Origin: UBA7985 sp038141425
Lineage (GTDB): Bacteria > Pseudomonadota > Alphaproteobacteria > UBA7985
DNA: 64,000 nucleotides
Direction of reading: 5' to 3'
NCBI GenBank assembly: GCA_038141425.1
Contig: JAYQIC010000010.1
Coordinates: forward strand, 372,001 to 436,000
A program made the translations under genes and the position numbers. The stretch's first letter is position 1. Each line of letters starts with the position of its first letter. Under the pieces are notes generated by a model. The model saw only the letters and a list, made by a program, of their open reading frames with translations. It made no database searches and was not told where the DNA came from. Shown piece after piece: positions 51,476 through 60,420 of the stretch.

Positions 51476-51997
51476 TCAGCGGTAGACCGAGCTGGAACCG
51501 CTGCCGTAAATGGCCTCGTAGGGCACCACAGCGCTGTCCACCGGCACCGAGGCTTCGAAGCCGAGCCACAGGTTGCGGCCCAGCTGAAAATCACCGCCGA
51601 CCTCGACCCACGTCCCGGACTCCAGATCCGGGATATCGCCCATGGCAGAGACGCCATTGATGGCGGCATAGAGCTCGCCGTACTCGCCGTGAATGGTCAG
51701 ACCTGCCCCGTACTCGTAGGCCTCACCAAGGTTTGAATCGATCCGGCGCCCTTCCAGCCCCAGCGTCAGACCCGGGCTGAGAGCGATATCTGCCTGCGTC
51801 CCCACCGACACGCCGGTGTAGCCTTCGCCCCAGTTGGTGGTGAAAGCCTGGAACTCGACCGTCATGTCGAGGTTATCCTGCACGTTGGGCATGGGGCCGA
51901 TCAGCACGGCCTCGGGCTGCGGATAGAACACCTGCGCCGCTGCATGTCCGGACATCAGCAAGCCGAGCGCGGCGGGAAAAACAAGGGCAAGGCGCAT
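51476..51997 (-). CDS. Exported protein, probable small outer-membrane beta-barrel-like protein
   Basis: 173 residues with a clear signal peptide (LVFPAALGLLMSGHAAAQ). The mature region has alternating short beta strands rich in G, Y and E (GEGYTGVSVGTQADIALSPG, AYEYGAGLTIHGEYGELYAA, GRNLWLGFEASVPVDSAVVP). No cysteines remain. The pattern suits an outer-membrane or periplasmic beta-rich protein, but it lacks the usual C-terminal aromatic signature (it ends SSSVYR). It sits between holB and metG in an otherwise conserved block, where it looks like an insertion. Function unknown. Confidence 0.7.
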   Translation of the reverse strand: MRLALVFPAALGLLMSGHAAAQVFYPQPEAVLIGPMPNVQDNLDMTVEFQAFTTNWGEGYTGVSVGTQADIALSPGLTLGLEGRRIDSNLGEAYEYGAGLTIHGEYGELYAAINGVSAMGDIPDLESGTWVEVGGDFQLGRNLWLGFEASVPVDSAVVPYEAIYGSGSSSVYR

Positions 51998-52146
51998 AGA
52001 AATCGGGTCCGTTCAGGGCAACGAGGTCGTTGATCGAACTGTTGTATAAAACGGCCCTATGACCAGCACTAGACCGAAACTTGTCAGCTTTGGGGTATGT
52101 CGCCGCCCTTTGATCCCGTCGCCCAGCCCCCGAAAGTGCCGTAACC

Positions 52147-53134
52147 CTAGAAGTCCCGTAACAGGGCGCGCCACTCGTCCTCGGGGTTGACCTTGATCGC
52201 GTCGATCCGGGCGAAGGCGTTCAGCGCCGCGCGGTACAGTCGCTGATCCTGCCCACTCTGTTCCGATCCCGGACGAGGCTGACGCGCCCGCAGCGCCCGC
52301 AGGAAGGGGTTGCGGAAGCTTTGATCGCCGGTCTTGCCGATGGCGGCGGCCAGCGACGCTGCCAGCCGGTCCCGCCGGGCCTCACCCTGCGACTGCCCCA
52401 GTGCATCGAGCTGTTCGAGCCAGCCCAGCACCTTGCCGTCCTGACAGGCCCAGCGCCTGCCCCGGCGAATACCCCGCCGCAGGCCCCAGCGCCGTCAACT
52501 CCTGCTGCCCGGAGGCTTCGCACCAGGCGCCAAAATCCGCGGGGCTCAGGGCTGCAAACGGCACCTTGGCGCAGCGTGAAAGGACGGTGGGAAGCAAGCT
52601 GCCCAGCGAGCGTCCGATCAGGATTATCATCCCTCCGCGTGGCGGCTCTTCAAGCCGTTTGAGCAAGGCGTTAGAAGCTTCCCGGTTCAGCATTTCCGCC
52701 TGGTCGACGATGACGATCCTGCGCTTGGAAAAACTGCCGGTCTTAGCAAAGAACGGACCGATGCGGCGCACCACGTCGATGGTGAACTCGGTTCTTTCGG
52801 CGAGTTTCTGCAGGTAGAGCATATCCGGATGCGCAGCCTGCTCGATGATCCGGGCCATGTGGGCGCCCTCTTCCTCTTCATCAGGGACGAGCACCCTTGT
52901 CTGTTCGGCGGTCAGCGCCTGCCCGCTGAGCAGGATTTTGGTAAGCACCATAGCCGCCGTGCGCTTTCCAACGCCGTCAGGGCCATAGAAAATCACCCCC
53001 GCTGGTCCGTCTCCGCCGGGGTAAAGCCGGGCAATCTGTGCCCAGGCCCGGTCCTGCCCGATCACCTCACGCGGCGCAAAGGGCCGGAGGTCCATCTCCT
53101 TGGGATTACTGTCCCGCCCTCGCCCGGCCATCAC
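52147..53134 (-). CDS. holB: DNA polymerase III subunit delta' (one frameshift)
   Basis: Clamp-loader subunit of the replisome. AAA+ features: GVIFYGPDGVGKRTAAMVL (P-loop) and RRIVIVDQAEMLNREASNAL then LKRLEEPP (sensor region). The arginine-finger-like SRC (TVLSRCAKVPF) is present. The C-terminal helical domain continues in another frame (GKVLGWLEQLDALGQS). The break near 52450 is explained by an extra G in a GGG run (LGLS becomes LACQDGKV). Corrected length is about 329 residues. The start overlaps the tmk stop by four bases (53131-53134), a coupled pair common in alphaproteobacteria. Confidence 0.93.
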
Positions 53135-53769
53135 AGCGCGCTTTCGAACTGGTCTGCTACCGCGCGCAAAACCCGCTCCCGCACGGTCTCAAGGCTGCCA
53201 GAAGCGTCGATTTCGGCGACCGGTCCCCGGGCTGCCGCATCGCTCAGGACCTGCGCGTACGACGCCCGAACCCGGGCATGATAGCTGTCTTCCCGTGCCT
53301 CGAAGCGCTTTTCCTCGTCCTCCCGCGCGCGGGCGCGGGCCAAAGCGTCCTCGGCAGAAAGGGAAAAGGCGAGCAACAGGTCGGGCTCGAGCCCGCCGGT
53401 GGCCATCTCGATCAGGGCATCAAGGCGCGCGGCATCCAGACCCAGCCCACCGCCCTGATAGGCCAGCGTCGAATGATAATAGCGGTCGCAGACGATCCAG
53501 CGACCGGCGTCCAACGCTGGTCGTATCACCCGCTCGACCAGCTCATGCCGGGCGGCGTTCATCAGCAGCGCTTCGGTCCAGTTGAGCAGGTCGCCCGGCT
53601 CGCCTTCCACCAGCAGCGCCCGGATGCGCTCGGCGGAGGGACAGCCGCCGGGCTCGCGCACGTGCTCGACGTCGCGGCCAGCCGCTGTCAGCGCCTGCAC
53701 CAACTCCCGGGCCTGCGTGGTCTTACCGGTGCCGTCCGGCCCCTCTATGACGATGAATTTACCCTGCAC
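53131..53769 (-). CDS. tmk: Thymidylate kinase (dTMP kinase)
   Basis: Phosphorylates dTMP to dTDP. The 212-residue protein has the P-loop FIVIEGPDGTGKTTQARELV, the DRY-type motif CDRYYHSTLAYQGGGLGLD and REPGGCPSAERIR, where many homologues have REPGGT/SP. The lid region (ARAREDEEKRFEAREDSYHA) contains the catalytic arginines. Intact. It overlaps holB and is 11 bases from the dacA stop, forming one operon. Confidence 0.96.
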   Translation of the reverse strand: MQGKFIVIEGPDGTGKTTQARELVQALTAAGRDVEHVREPGGCPSAERIRALLVEGEPGDLLNWTEALLMNAARHELVERVIRPALDAGRWIVCDRYYHSTLAYQGGGLGLDAARLDALIEMATGGLEPDLLLAFSLSAEDALARARAREDEEKRFEAREDSYHARVRASYAQVLSDAAARGPVAEIDASGSLETVRERVLRAVADQFESAL

Positions 53770-53779
53770 GTCCCGTCAC

Positions 53780-54976
53780 TCATTCCGGTGATCCGAAGAC
53801 TATATAGCGAATTCCGGTCGAAACACGCTCTAAACGTCCGACTGAGTCCACCGATGCCCCGGCCAGCACCGGAATTTCATGGGGCTTGATCCCCGGTCCG
53901 CTGATGATCAGTGAGCCGACCTCCTGCCCCGCGGTAACCGGAGCCGGGATGGGCGAATTGTAGGTTACCTGCGCCCGGAGATTGCTGTGTGCCTGCGCCG
54001 GCAGGGTCATGCGCAGGCCGAACTGCGTCACCAGCGGGATCGTTGGCTGTGTCCCCAGCCAGACCGGCGCGTGGGCAATAACCTGCCCCGCGCGGAACAG
54101 CGAGTGGTTGCTGAATTCATTCAGGGCCCAAGCGGTGAGCTTTTCCGCGTCGGTCTTGCGTTCAGCCTCGCTCCCTGCGCCGTTGAGCACCACCAGCACG
54201 CGGCGCCCTTCGCTCGCGGCTGAGACCATCACGCCATAGCCACCATCCTGCGTACTGCCGGTCTTGATCCCGTCGACCCCCAGTTTGCCCAGCACCGGGT
54301 TACGGTTGCGGAAGGTTGAGCCCCGGTAGACGATCGCCTCCTGACCAAAGTAGCCGTAGTAAGCCCAGTGATCATTAATCAGCCGCAGGCCCAGCCGGGC
54401 CATATCCCGCGCAGTGGAGACGTGTCCGGGTTCAGGCCAGCCGCTGGCGTTGACGAAATTGGTGTCGGTCATACCAATCGCCTGCGCCGTCCTGTTCATA
54501 CGCTCGGCAAAGGCCGCTTCGCTGCCCGCCAGTCCTTCGGCGAGGGTGATGGCCGCATCGTTGCCCGAGGCGACGATCAGCCCGCGCAGCAGGTCATCGA
54601 CCGTCACCATCCGCCCCTTGGGCAGCAGCATGGTCGAGCCACCGCGCGATGCCGCTTTCTGGCTGACCTCGAACTCGGTGCTCAGTGAGATTTCTCCGCG
54701 CTCCAGCGCATTGAACACCAGATAGGCCGTCATGACCTTGGTCATCGACGACGGCGTCATCGGCTGCGTGCTGTTCTTCTGGAACAGGATATCGGTGCTC
54801 TCAACGTCGATCACCACGACCTGCTGTGCGCTGGCAGAAATGGCCAGCGCCCCGCGCGGCACGCTGAAGCCGGTTGCGACCAATGCCAGCGCAAGCACGA
54901 AGGCCAGCTGCGCTGACCACGGCCTCGGCAGCCGGGTAAAACGCGTAAGGCGGGCGAAGGCCGAGCGATCAGACAA
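53780..54976 (-). CDS. dacA: D-alanyl-D-alanine carboxypeptidase (PBP5/6 type)
   Basis: Peptidoglycan DD-carboxypeptidase, 398 residues. A signal/anchor segment (AQLAFVLALALVATGFSVPR) precedes the S11 domain: catalytic SxxK (TPSSMTKVMTAYLVF), SxN (VASGNDAAITLAEGL) and KTG (DGIKTGSTQDGGYGVMVSAA). The C-terminal beta domain follows. All catalytic residues are intact. A C-terminal amphipathic anchor is not obvious. It lies between rlpA and tmk on the same strand. Role: trimming pentapeptides in cell-wall maturation. Confidence 0.95.
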   Translation of the reverse strand: MSDRSAFARLTRFTRLPRPWSAQLAFVLALALVATGFSVPRGALAISASAQQVVVIDVESTDILFQKNSTQPMTPSSMTKVMTAYLVFNALERGEISLSTEFEVSQKAASRGGSTMLLPKGRMVTVDDLLRGLIVASGNDAAITLAEGLAGSEAAFAERMNRTAQAIGMTDTNFVNASGWPEPGHVSTARDMARLGLRLINDHWAYYGYFGQEAIVYRGSTFRNRNPVLGKLGVDGIKTGSTQDGGYGVMVSAASEGRRVLVVLNGAGSEAERKTDAEKLTAWALNEFSNHSLFRAGQVIAHAPVWLGTQPTIPLVTQFGLRMTLPAQAHSNLRAQVTYNSPIPAPVTAGQEVGSLIISGPGIKPHEIPVLAGASVDSVGRLERVSTGIRYIVFGSPE

Positions 54977-55016
54977 CAGAGTGATCCCTTTGGATTGTGG
55001 CAGGCTTCATCACCGG

Positions 55017-56075
55017 TCAGTCGATAACCACCTGGGCGTCTGCAGCCCCGGCGGAGATGACCCAACCCAGCGCCACACGAGCGTCGGCGTCGCTGGCATA
55101 GGGTCCGACCCGGACCCGCCACAGCTGCCGTCCGTTGACGATGGCGGGCAGGATGACCACCGTACCGGTGCTGGCGAGCTGCTGCTGCATGGAAAGCGCG
55201 TTGGAGCGCTCACCAAAGGCGCCGGCCTGAATGTAGAACCCGGGCGTGCCGGTGCCATCGGCCGGGGCAGCGTTGAACACGGGAACCGCCGGCGCGGTCA
55301 GCGCATTCTGGGATACGGCACCGACGAAGGGGTCATCCAGCGGTGCGGTATCGACCGGCGCTGCCGGGGTAATGGTCGCGGTGACAGCAGGCTGCGCGGT
55401 CACAGCTGCCGGGTTGGCGATCACCGGCCCGGTGGGGGTGGGCAAGGCCCGGCCCAGCTGCCCGCCGGTGGCCTGCGCGACATTTCGGGTTACGGCCTCG
55501 ACCACCTCGACACTGACCATCGAGACTGAATTCGCACCAATGCCAAGGACCCGGGCCGCAGCGGGCGTAACCTCAATCAAATGGGTGAAATCGTTGGGGC
55601 CGCGATCATTGATCCGCATCAGGGTCGCGCGGTCATTGTCGAGGTTGGTGACCTTGACGATGGTCGAAAACGGCAGCGTCCGGTGGGCTGCTGTCAGCAG
55701 GCCGGGGTTGTACCGCTCCTGACTGGCAGTGGTGCCGGTAAACATCTCCGAGCCGATGGTCGCAATGCCCTCACGCACGTAGCTCAGGTCTTCCTGCGGG
55801 GTCACGGTCTGACCGCCAAGGATATAGACGCTCCCCAAGGAGTAGCGGGCCACGTCGCCGCTGGGGTCGAGCGTGTTGGCGGGGAAGGCGCTGACCGGGT
55901 TGGCGGGGTCAAACACCGGCAGGGTTGAGGTTGAAACCACCTCGGATGCCATGCCACGGTCGAGGCCGAAGCTCTCCTGCACCGCATCGCAGCCAACGAG
56001 GGTCAGGAGCGCGCCGACCAGCGCCGCAGCGCGCAGGGGGCGCGGCCAGCGCGGATCGGGCGATAGCGGGAACAA
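55017..56075 (-). CDS. rlpA: RlpA-like septal lipoprotein with DPBB and SPOR domains
   Basis: 352-residue lipoprotein. A lipobox (GALLTLVGCDAV, lipidated Cys near residue 29) is followed by a linker, the double-psi beta-barrel (EMFTGTTASQERYNPGLLTA, ATLMRINDRGPN) and a C-terminal SPOR domain (GFYIQAGAFGERSNALSMQQ). RlpA proteins act at the septum on glycan strands lacking stem peptides. The serine/threonine- and proline-rich linker between DPBB and SPOR is long. It heads the dacA-tmk-holB-metG group. The 293 bases upstream, to the tRNA, show no gene. Confidence 0.92.
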   Translation of the reverse strand: MFPLSPDPRWPRPLRAAALVGALLTLVGCDAVQESFGLDRGMASEVVSTSTLPVFDPANPVSAFPANTLDPSGDVARYSLGSVYILGGQTVTPQEDLSYVREGIATIGSEMFTGTTASQERYNPGLLTAAHRTLPFSTIVKVTNLDNDRATLMRINDRGPNDFTHLIEVTPAAARVLGIGANSVSMVSVEVVEAVTRNVAQATGGQLGRALPTPTGPVIANPAAVTAQPAVTATITPAAPVDTAPLDDPFVGAVSQNALTAPAVPVFNAAPADGTGTPGFYIQAGAFGERSNALSMQQQLASTGTVVILPAIVNGRQLWRVRVGPYASDADARVALGWVISAGAADAQVVID

Positions 56076-56368
56076 ACGACCGGACGTCTGACATGGATCT
56101 CTGCCTGCAAATGATCTGAAATGGGGGCGGCTGCCACCTCAAGAGGATCGCATAACATGAATACGCGGGTCGCGCTATCGGTCAGCCACCACCCTGCCCC
56201 CTGCTAGGCCGCGCGCGTGGCGGGATCATGGCAAAGGGCGAAGCCGCCGGTCAGCGCACGCCAAGGCCCTCGGCAAAGCCATGCATTCGGCTCATGCGCG
56301 CGGTCACTTGTGCCGCGCAATCGGGGCTTGCATGCCGCTGCACAGGCGGCTATGTCACGGCTTAGCGT

Positions 56369-56444
56369 TCCCTGATAGCTCAGTTGGTAGAGCAGCTGAC
56401 TGTTAATCAGCGGGTCACTGGTTCGAGTCCAGTTCAGGGAGCCA
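56369..56444 (+). tRNA. tRNA-Asn (anticodon GTT)
   Basis: Complete cloverleaf: acceptor TCCCTGA pairing with TCAGGGA, D-loop AGCTCAGTTGGTAGAGC, anticodon stem GCTGA/TCAGC around CTGTTAA, and T-arm CTGGTTCGAGTCCAG. CCA is encoded at 56442-56444. It marks the left edge of the accessory island: all genes to its right up to htpX are unusual and integrase debris is present. I did not find a second copy of its 3' end inside the window. Confidence 0.97.
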
Positions 56445-56569
56445 CTCTACCCTTCTTTTTAAAACGATATTGACGGTGCGAGTCCCGATTAAGATCGTCG
56501 TGTTCGGTTCAGCCAAACCTCTCAGTAGACAAATAGTAGACAAGAACCAGACGTCTCATCGGGGTTTAG

Positions 56570-56716
56570 ACGGTATCTGCTGGGTGCGATCTCGATGATT
56601 GTCCCCGTCTAAGACCACCACACCAACCGTTACATTCCGACACCCAGCGTTTCTGACAGTCGCAGGACCTCTGGGTAGCTTGGCGTCAACAGCTTGCTAA
56701 CCAAGGATCTCTCCTG
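56570..56716 (+). repeat. Duplicated cassette leader, copy 1
   Basis: About 147 bases homologous to 60793-60936. Shared blocks, in order: acggtatctgctgggt, accacac.aac, cagcgtttctgac, cgcagga, agct.gctaaccaagga, then the ATG. Conservation of the whole upstream region including the ribosome site (aagga) suggests a shared promoter or regulatory leader for the two secreted-protein genes. Confidence 0.75.
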
Positions 56717-57206
56717 ATGAAAACCGCTATCGCTCTGTTCGCCGTTGCCCTCTCTGTTGCAGCCCTCTCCACAAACGCTTCTGCGCAGCTACCCGCCGGA
56801 TGCACTGGGCTCAAAAAGTGCCAACATGATCACTACAACGCTCAAGCCGAGACACTGACCAGAATGCGGGAACTTGCAGCAGTACCAACCAATGGCAATG
56901 CGGGTCGGGGTGGTAGGCCGTCTGACAACCTTGGCGGCCTATGCTGCCCAGGTGGCACCACCTTCATGACTGGCAGTGCTGGTGGGACAAGCTGGCGTGA
57001 AGTTAACGGTCTCCCAAGTCCCGCAACGTTTCTGGAACGGTGGGGCGGATACTTCTTTCGGCACCCGCAGTGGCGGTGGTTTCAAGCTGGCGTCGGTCAC
57101 CGAAGAAGAAAATCTAAATGACAGTCCACGTCCCGAAAACGAACTGATCTGGCTGATGGGCCCTATCAGCTCTAGTGCCGATCGCACTATGGATATCGTA
57201 GAATAA
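56717..57206 (+). CDS. Secreted cassette protein 1 (paralogue of 60937-61554; one frameshift)
   Basis: It starts MKTAIALFAVALSVAALSTN with cleavage after ASAQ. The mature part begins with a CTGLKKCQHDH cysteine pair and a CCPGG motif, then changes frame near 56985-57000. In the new frame it ends with SFGTRSGGGFKLASVTEEEN and stops at 57204-57206. The GGGFKLA block, leader and signal peptide match the second cassette; the rest of the mature region does not. About 162 residues when joined. No family recognised. The frame change could be a sequence error, because the downstream frame keeps the shared motif. Confidence 0.6.
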
Positions 57207-57247
57207 GCGTCACTCTCAACAATCCTCCTGACCTCCGACACCTTAGC

Positions 57248-57276
57248 AGGGACTGTGTTACGGCGTGGTCCCTTTT
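57248..57276 (+). terminator. Terminator-like hairpin of cassette 1
   Basis: Stem AGGGAC / GTCCCT with a 14-base loop, then a run of T. A similar hairpin (GGGAC ... GTCCC) with a related loop ends cassette 2 at 61596-61622, supporting duplication of the complete unit. Confidence 0.65.
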
Positions 57277-57797
57277 GGCATTTCTGACCTCAGTCAACCG
57301 GCCAGCCTCATCAGTTTTTTTGTAAAAACTCAGACTACCTGCTTGATTGCTTCCTCCCAGAGCCCCCGGTCGCTTATCTCTTTCTCTCCTCCACAGACAA
57401 ACGACCGGGGAAAACTTTTTCCTTATGTCGTCGGTCGATTGGCTTCTTTGCGTGAACAGCTAAGCCAATACCTTGCCTGACTCCAGCAAGCACCATCAGC
57501 AAAACTCAAAAAGGTCCCGTCATTGCCTCCGCAGCTCAATCAAGAAAGTGCCTATCATATTAAGGATTATTGATATATTGTTGTGATCCTCTAAGCTCTA
57601 CCTCCTTTGACCAATAGTTGCTCTCCTCTCAGTGCGGTCGAGGGAGGGGTTTTTTTATCTCGTCGAGCGAGAGGGTTGGTAGCCGACTCGAAAGGTCCCG
57701 GAATTTTCTCGAGGGACCCAGTCGATATTCCTTGAATGACGGTGCTTAAGGCCTCCTGCTTTTGCCTATACGCAACTGCAAACGGAGGTTTCCAGTA
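57277..57797. other. Non-coding stretch in the island
   Basis: About 520 bases, AT-richer than the flanks, without a believable gene. It holds a 9-bp inverted repeat with a 29-base loop (CCCCGGTCG at 57364-57372, CGACCGGGG at 57402-57410) followed by aaaacttttt. There is also a ggggttttttt run near 57645-57655 that may be a terminator, and an AT-rich patch at 57550-57590 that could be a promoter. Confidence 0.5.
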
Positions 57798-58204
57798 ATG
57801 GATAAAACTACAAAAGCCGTGCTGTATTCGAGAGTGAGTACAGACAGGCAAGGCAAGTCGGGCTTGGGGCTTGGGGCTTGGGGCTTGGGTCTAGAAGCCC
57901 AGCAAGCAGCTATGGCTGACTGGTTCAGGCCAACCAAGCTAAAGTCGCTGAAGCCTTTGTTGAGGTGGAGAGTGGTTCAAGTGCCGACCGGCCTCACCTA
58001 GCCAAGGCACTCAAGCTCGCCAAGCGTCACAAAGCCACTTTGGTGATAGCCAAGCTCGACAGACTGTCTCGTAACGCAGCTTTTCTGCTGTCATTAAGAG
58101 ATAGTGGTGTGGAGTTCGTCTGTACCGATATGCCAGAAGCTTCAACAAGAGATCATACAGACAGCTATATAACTCTAAATTTAAATAAACCCATTACGGC
58201 GTAA
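57798..58204 (+). pseudogene. Serine recombinase (resolvase) N-terminal fragment
   Basis: It begins MDKTTKAVLYSRVSTDRQGK after a ggagg ribosome site. The catalytic serine is in YSRVSTDRQ, and VIAKLDRLSRNAAFLLSLRD and FVCTDMPEA complete a resolvase catalytic core up to about residue 110. The frame changes near 57930 (DWF/QANQAKVAEAFVEVES, one T missing). The protein then ends abruptly in STRDHTDSYITLNLNKPITA, so the rest of the catalytic domain and the DNA-binding part are gone. The segment SGLGLGAWGLGLEAQQA contains a nine-residue excess over the normal SGLGLEAQQ, made by four copies of the 7-bp unit gggcttg. Confidence 0.8.
57863..57892 (+). repeat. 7-bp tandem repeat (gggcttg)4
   Basis: Four units of gggcttg inside the resolvase remnant. 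Three extra units add 21 bases, so the reading frame is kept. Likely produced by replication slippage. Confidence 0.85.
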
Positions 58205-58280
58205 TCATTACTAGGATGAGTAGCGGTCCACCAAAGCTGGTATGGTGCCTCACAAGTAACTTCGATTGAGGACCTAATTT

Positions 58281-58637
58281 ATGTCTGCTGAAGCTATCGG
58301 TTGGATCATCGCTGCTGTCATCCTGATCGGTGTGATCGTGTTCCTTTTCAAGGGTATGATCCAGACCTTCAGACGCAATTGGGTCCTCGCACTTATCCTG
58401 CTGATTTTTGCAGGACCTATTTGGTTCGTTTGGGCAATCATTGAGATGTTCTTGCCATTCAATCCCAAAGACGCTGCTCGACCCTTTGAGACAAACGTGA
58501 ATGTCAGTCAGAACATGAATGTGCCTAACGCCATGCCAGAACCAATTGATGAGAGTGATCGGTTCGCTTGTCCCCAATGCGCCGAAATGATCAAGTTAGA
58601 CGCAATGAAATGCAGGTTCTGCGGGATAAGGGTTTAG
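58281..58637 (+). CDS. Membrane protein with C-terminal zinc ribbon
   Basis: 118 residues: two transmembrane helices (AIGWIIAAVILIGVIVFLF and WVLALILLIFAGPIWFVWAI), a polar linker, and a zinc ribbon CPQCAEMIKLDAMKCRFCG (C-x2-C-x11-C-x2-C). The start ATG 58281 has a gagga site. Such short membrane zinc-ribbon proteins are often in prophages and islands, some with roles in superinfection control, but the function here is unknown. It lies between the resolvase and integrase remnants and is intact, suggesting it is maintained. Confidence 0.7.
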   Translation: MSAEAIGWIIAAVILIGVIVFLFKGMIQTFRRNWVLALILLIFAGPIWFVWAIIEMFLPFNPKDAARPFETNVNVSQNMNVPNAMPEPIDESDRFACPQCAEMIKLDAMKCRFCGIRV

Positions 58638-58639
58638 AT

Positions 58640-58972
58640 CGCTCATCTCGGCGAGAGGAATACATCGATGAGAGGTTTGACGTCAGCGAAGAGCTCGTCC
58701 TTAATACTACCCCGGCCTTCTCTGGTTTCATCATCCATGAGGTGGAGGTCGATGCTGATACACACAATCGCCCAAGCGTTCCGTTAGACGTCATCAAGGC
58801 AGTCCAGCAACGCTTCCATCAAATGGACGATGAGGATCGCTGGGTCATTGCTCTGGTCAGCGATGAAGGCCTAAGGCTAGGTGAGGCCCTGGTGCTGCTA
58901 AAAAACGATGTCACCCTCGGTCGCAGTTTGCCTCTAGCCGACGCTCCAGAGATCAACAGAGCCGTTCTCTGA
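58640..58972 (+). pseudogene. Tyrosine recombinase (phage-type integrase) internal fragment
   Basis: About 110 residues. The block RRPSVPLDVIKAVQQRFHQM then DDEDRWVIALVSDEGLRLGE corresponds to the start of the catalytic domain of tRNA-targeting integrases, where SDTGxRLxEA carries the first catalytic arginine. The N-terminal core-binding domain and the H-R-Y part are missing, and the frame ends at 58970-58972. The last residues (SLPLADAPEINRAVL) still resemble the next integrase strand. This is debris of the element that probably entered at the neighbouring tRNA-Asn. Confidence 0.75.
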
Positions 58973-59031
58973 ACTGGCCCCTCCGGCTATCTCCGAGGAA
59001 ATATAAAGTGTCATCAACACAGTCAAAGACG

Positions 59032-60420
59032 TTAGGTGATAAGGCTTGTGGTAGCAAAATCAAAGGCTTTTGTCGGATCTGTCAGGCCATCGTAGACCCA
59101 AAGATCGGTGCCTGACCCATCGTTCGCAACAAAGTACAATTTGTCGTTAAATATTGTGGGGATCCTTCGCCCAGCTTTAGTATTATCTTCTGAGTGGTTA
59201 AAACCGTCTCCATCCTGGGGTTAATTTCCAAGACCAACTCCGGAGCACCAGATCTATCAAATACGAATAGCTCCTTACCGGTGTTAGCGTCGTTATCGTC
59301 TCCAATCATATATAATTTATCCTTAAATACAATCATTGGAGCATATGCAAGACCGTTATGATCCCGGATCCTATTTCATATTCAGTTTTACTATTGGTAT
59401 TCCTGTTAAATTCCCAAAGCTCGCCGTTCAGAGGTCCAGCTCCATTTGTTTGACGCCCTAGTAAACAATGAGCCATCATATTCGATCATAAACTGAGGAT
59501 AAGAATGGCTGGTTGCTCCATCGCTGCTATTAACGTTGAAGGAGGCTGCATGCGTCAAATCTTGGAGTTGTGAGTTAATATCCCAATAATAAAGCTCAGT
59601 ACCTTTTCTATCTTTAGAAGAGCCCGACGGTGCATAGGCGCCTGTGTAAAGTGTCTGACCGTCTGAAGAACCTAATGGGCCTACCGGTGAAGCAACCCAT
59701 TCGGGTTTCCCTGCAATAACTCTGCTTGTATCCGTAGTTCCGCTAAACGGGCTCAATTCAGTTAGCTCACTGTTTGTACTGCCGCCGTTTGCCTTGATGA
59801 AATACAGCTTGTTATTCCACTCAATAGGAGCACGAAACTGATACGTACTGTAGTTATTTTTGTTTAAATTGGGAATGACGTCAAGAGAACTTGCATCCGC
59901 AGTGGAATAGGAATTTCCATCGTATCTGTATACTTGTGTATTGGGCCCATTGTCAGCTGTATTGGTCCCATCGTCAGCCTTGAAATATAACGCTCCGCCA
60001 TCACCCTGATACTCTATAAGTGTTCTTGGATTACTGGACCGACGTTGGTGTTAATGTTTGCAACTTGTTGCGCAGTGCCGTTAGCGGTTGTTCGGGTCAT
60101 ACTCCCAAAGTTCTGTGTCACCGCTGGCTTCATACCCATAGTACAGTTTGCCAAAAGCGGTCGCTAAGTTCGACATGCTCCCGCCAGCGACCCCGGATAC
60201 GGTTGCTGACCTCCAATACCTGTACGGCCAATGACGTATATGCCGTTTCACCTCCACCATCCGTGGCTGCGATTTGAATGTCGTAAACGTTATTCCCACC
60301 ATCGTCTGTCGGGCTAGCATAGTTCGGTGCTGACTTAAACGTTAGAGCCCCAGTACTGCTGTCGATGTCGAGCAAAGACTGATCTGCACCGCCTGAAATT
60401 GAGTAACCTACTGTTATCGC
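59032..60420 (-). pseudogene. Cadherin-domain/ELWxYD-repeat surface protein remnant (several frameshifts, 5' truncated)
   Basis: Read on the minus strand, it starts in a cadherin-like domain (YSISGGADQSLLDIDSSTGA then LTFKSAPNY). It continues as repeats of the ELWxYD type: LYYGYEASGDTELWEYDPNN, ALYFKADDGTN...VYRYDG, NKLYFIKANGGSTNSEL, KGTELYYWD, DKLYMIGDDNDANTGKELFV, and a last unit NDKLYFVANDGSGTDLWVYD before a stop at 59032-59034. At least four frame changes break it, and the 5' part is replaced by unrelated sequence near 60420. Such proteins are usually large, repeat-built, type I-secreted adhesins. This one is a fragment. Confidence 0.75.
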
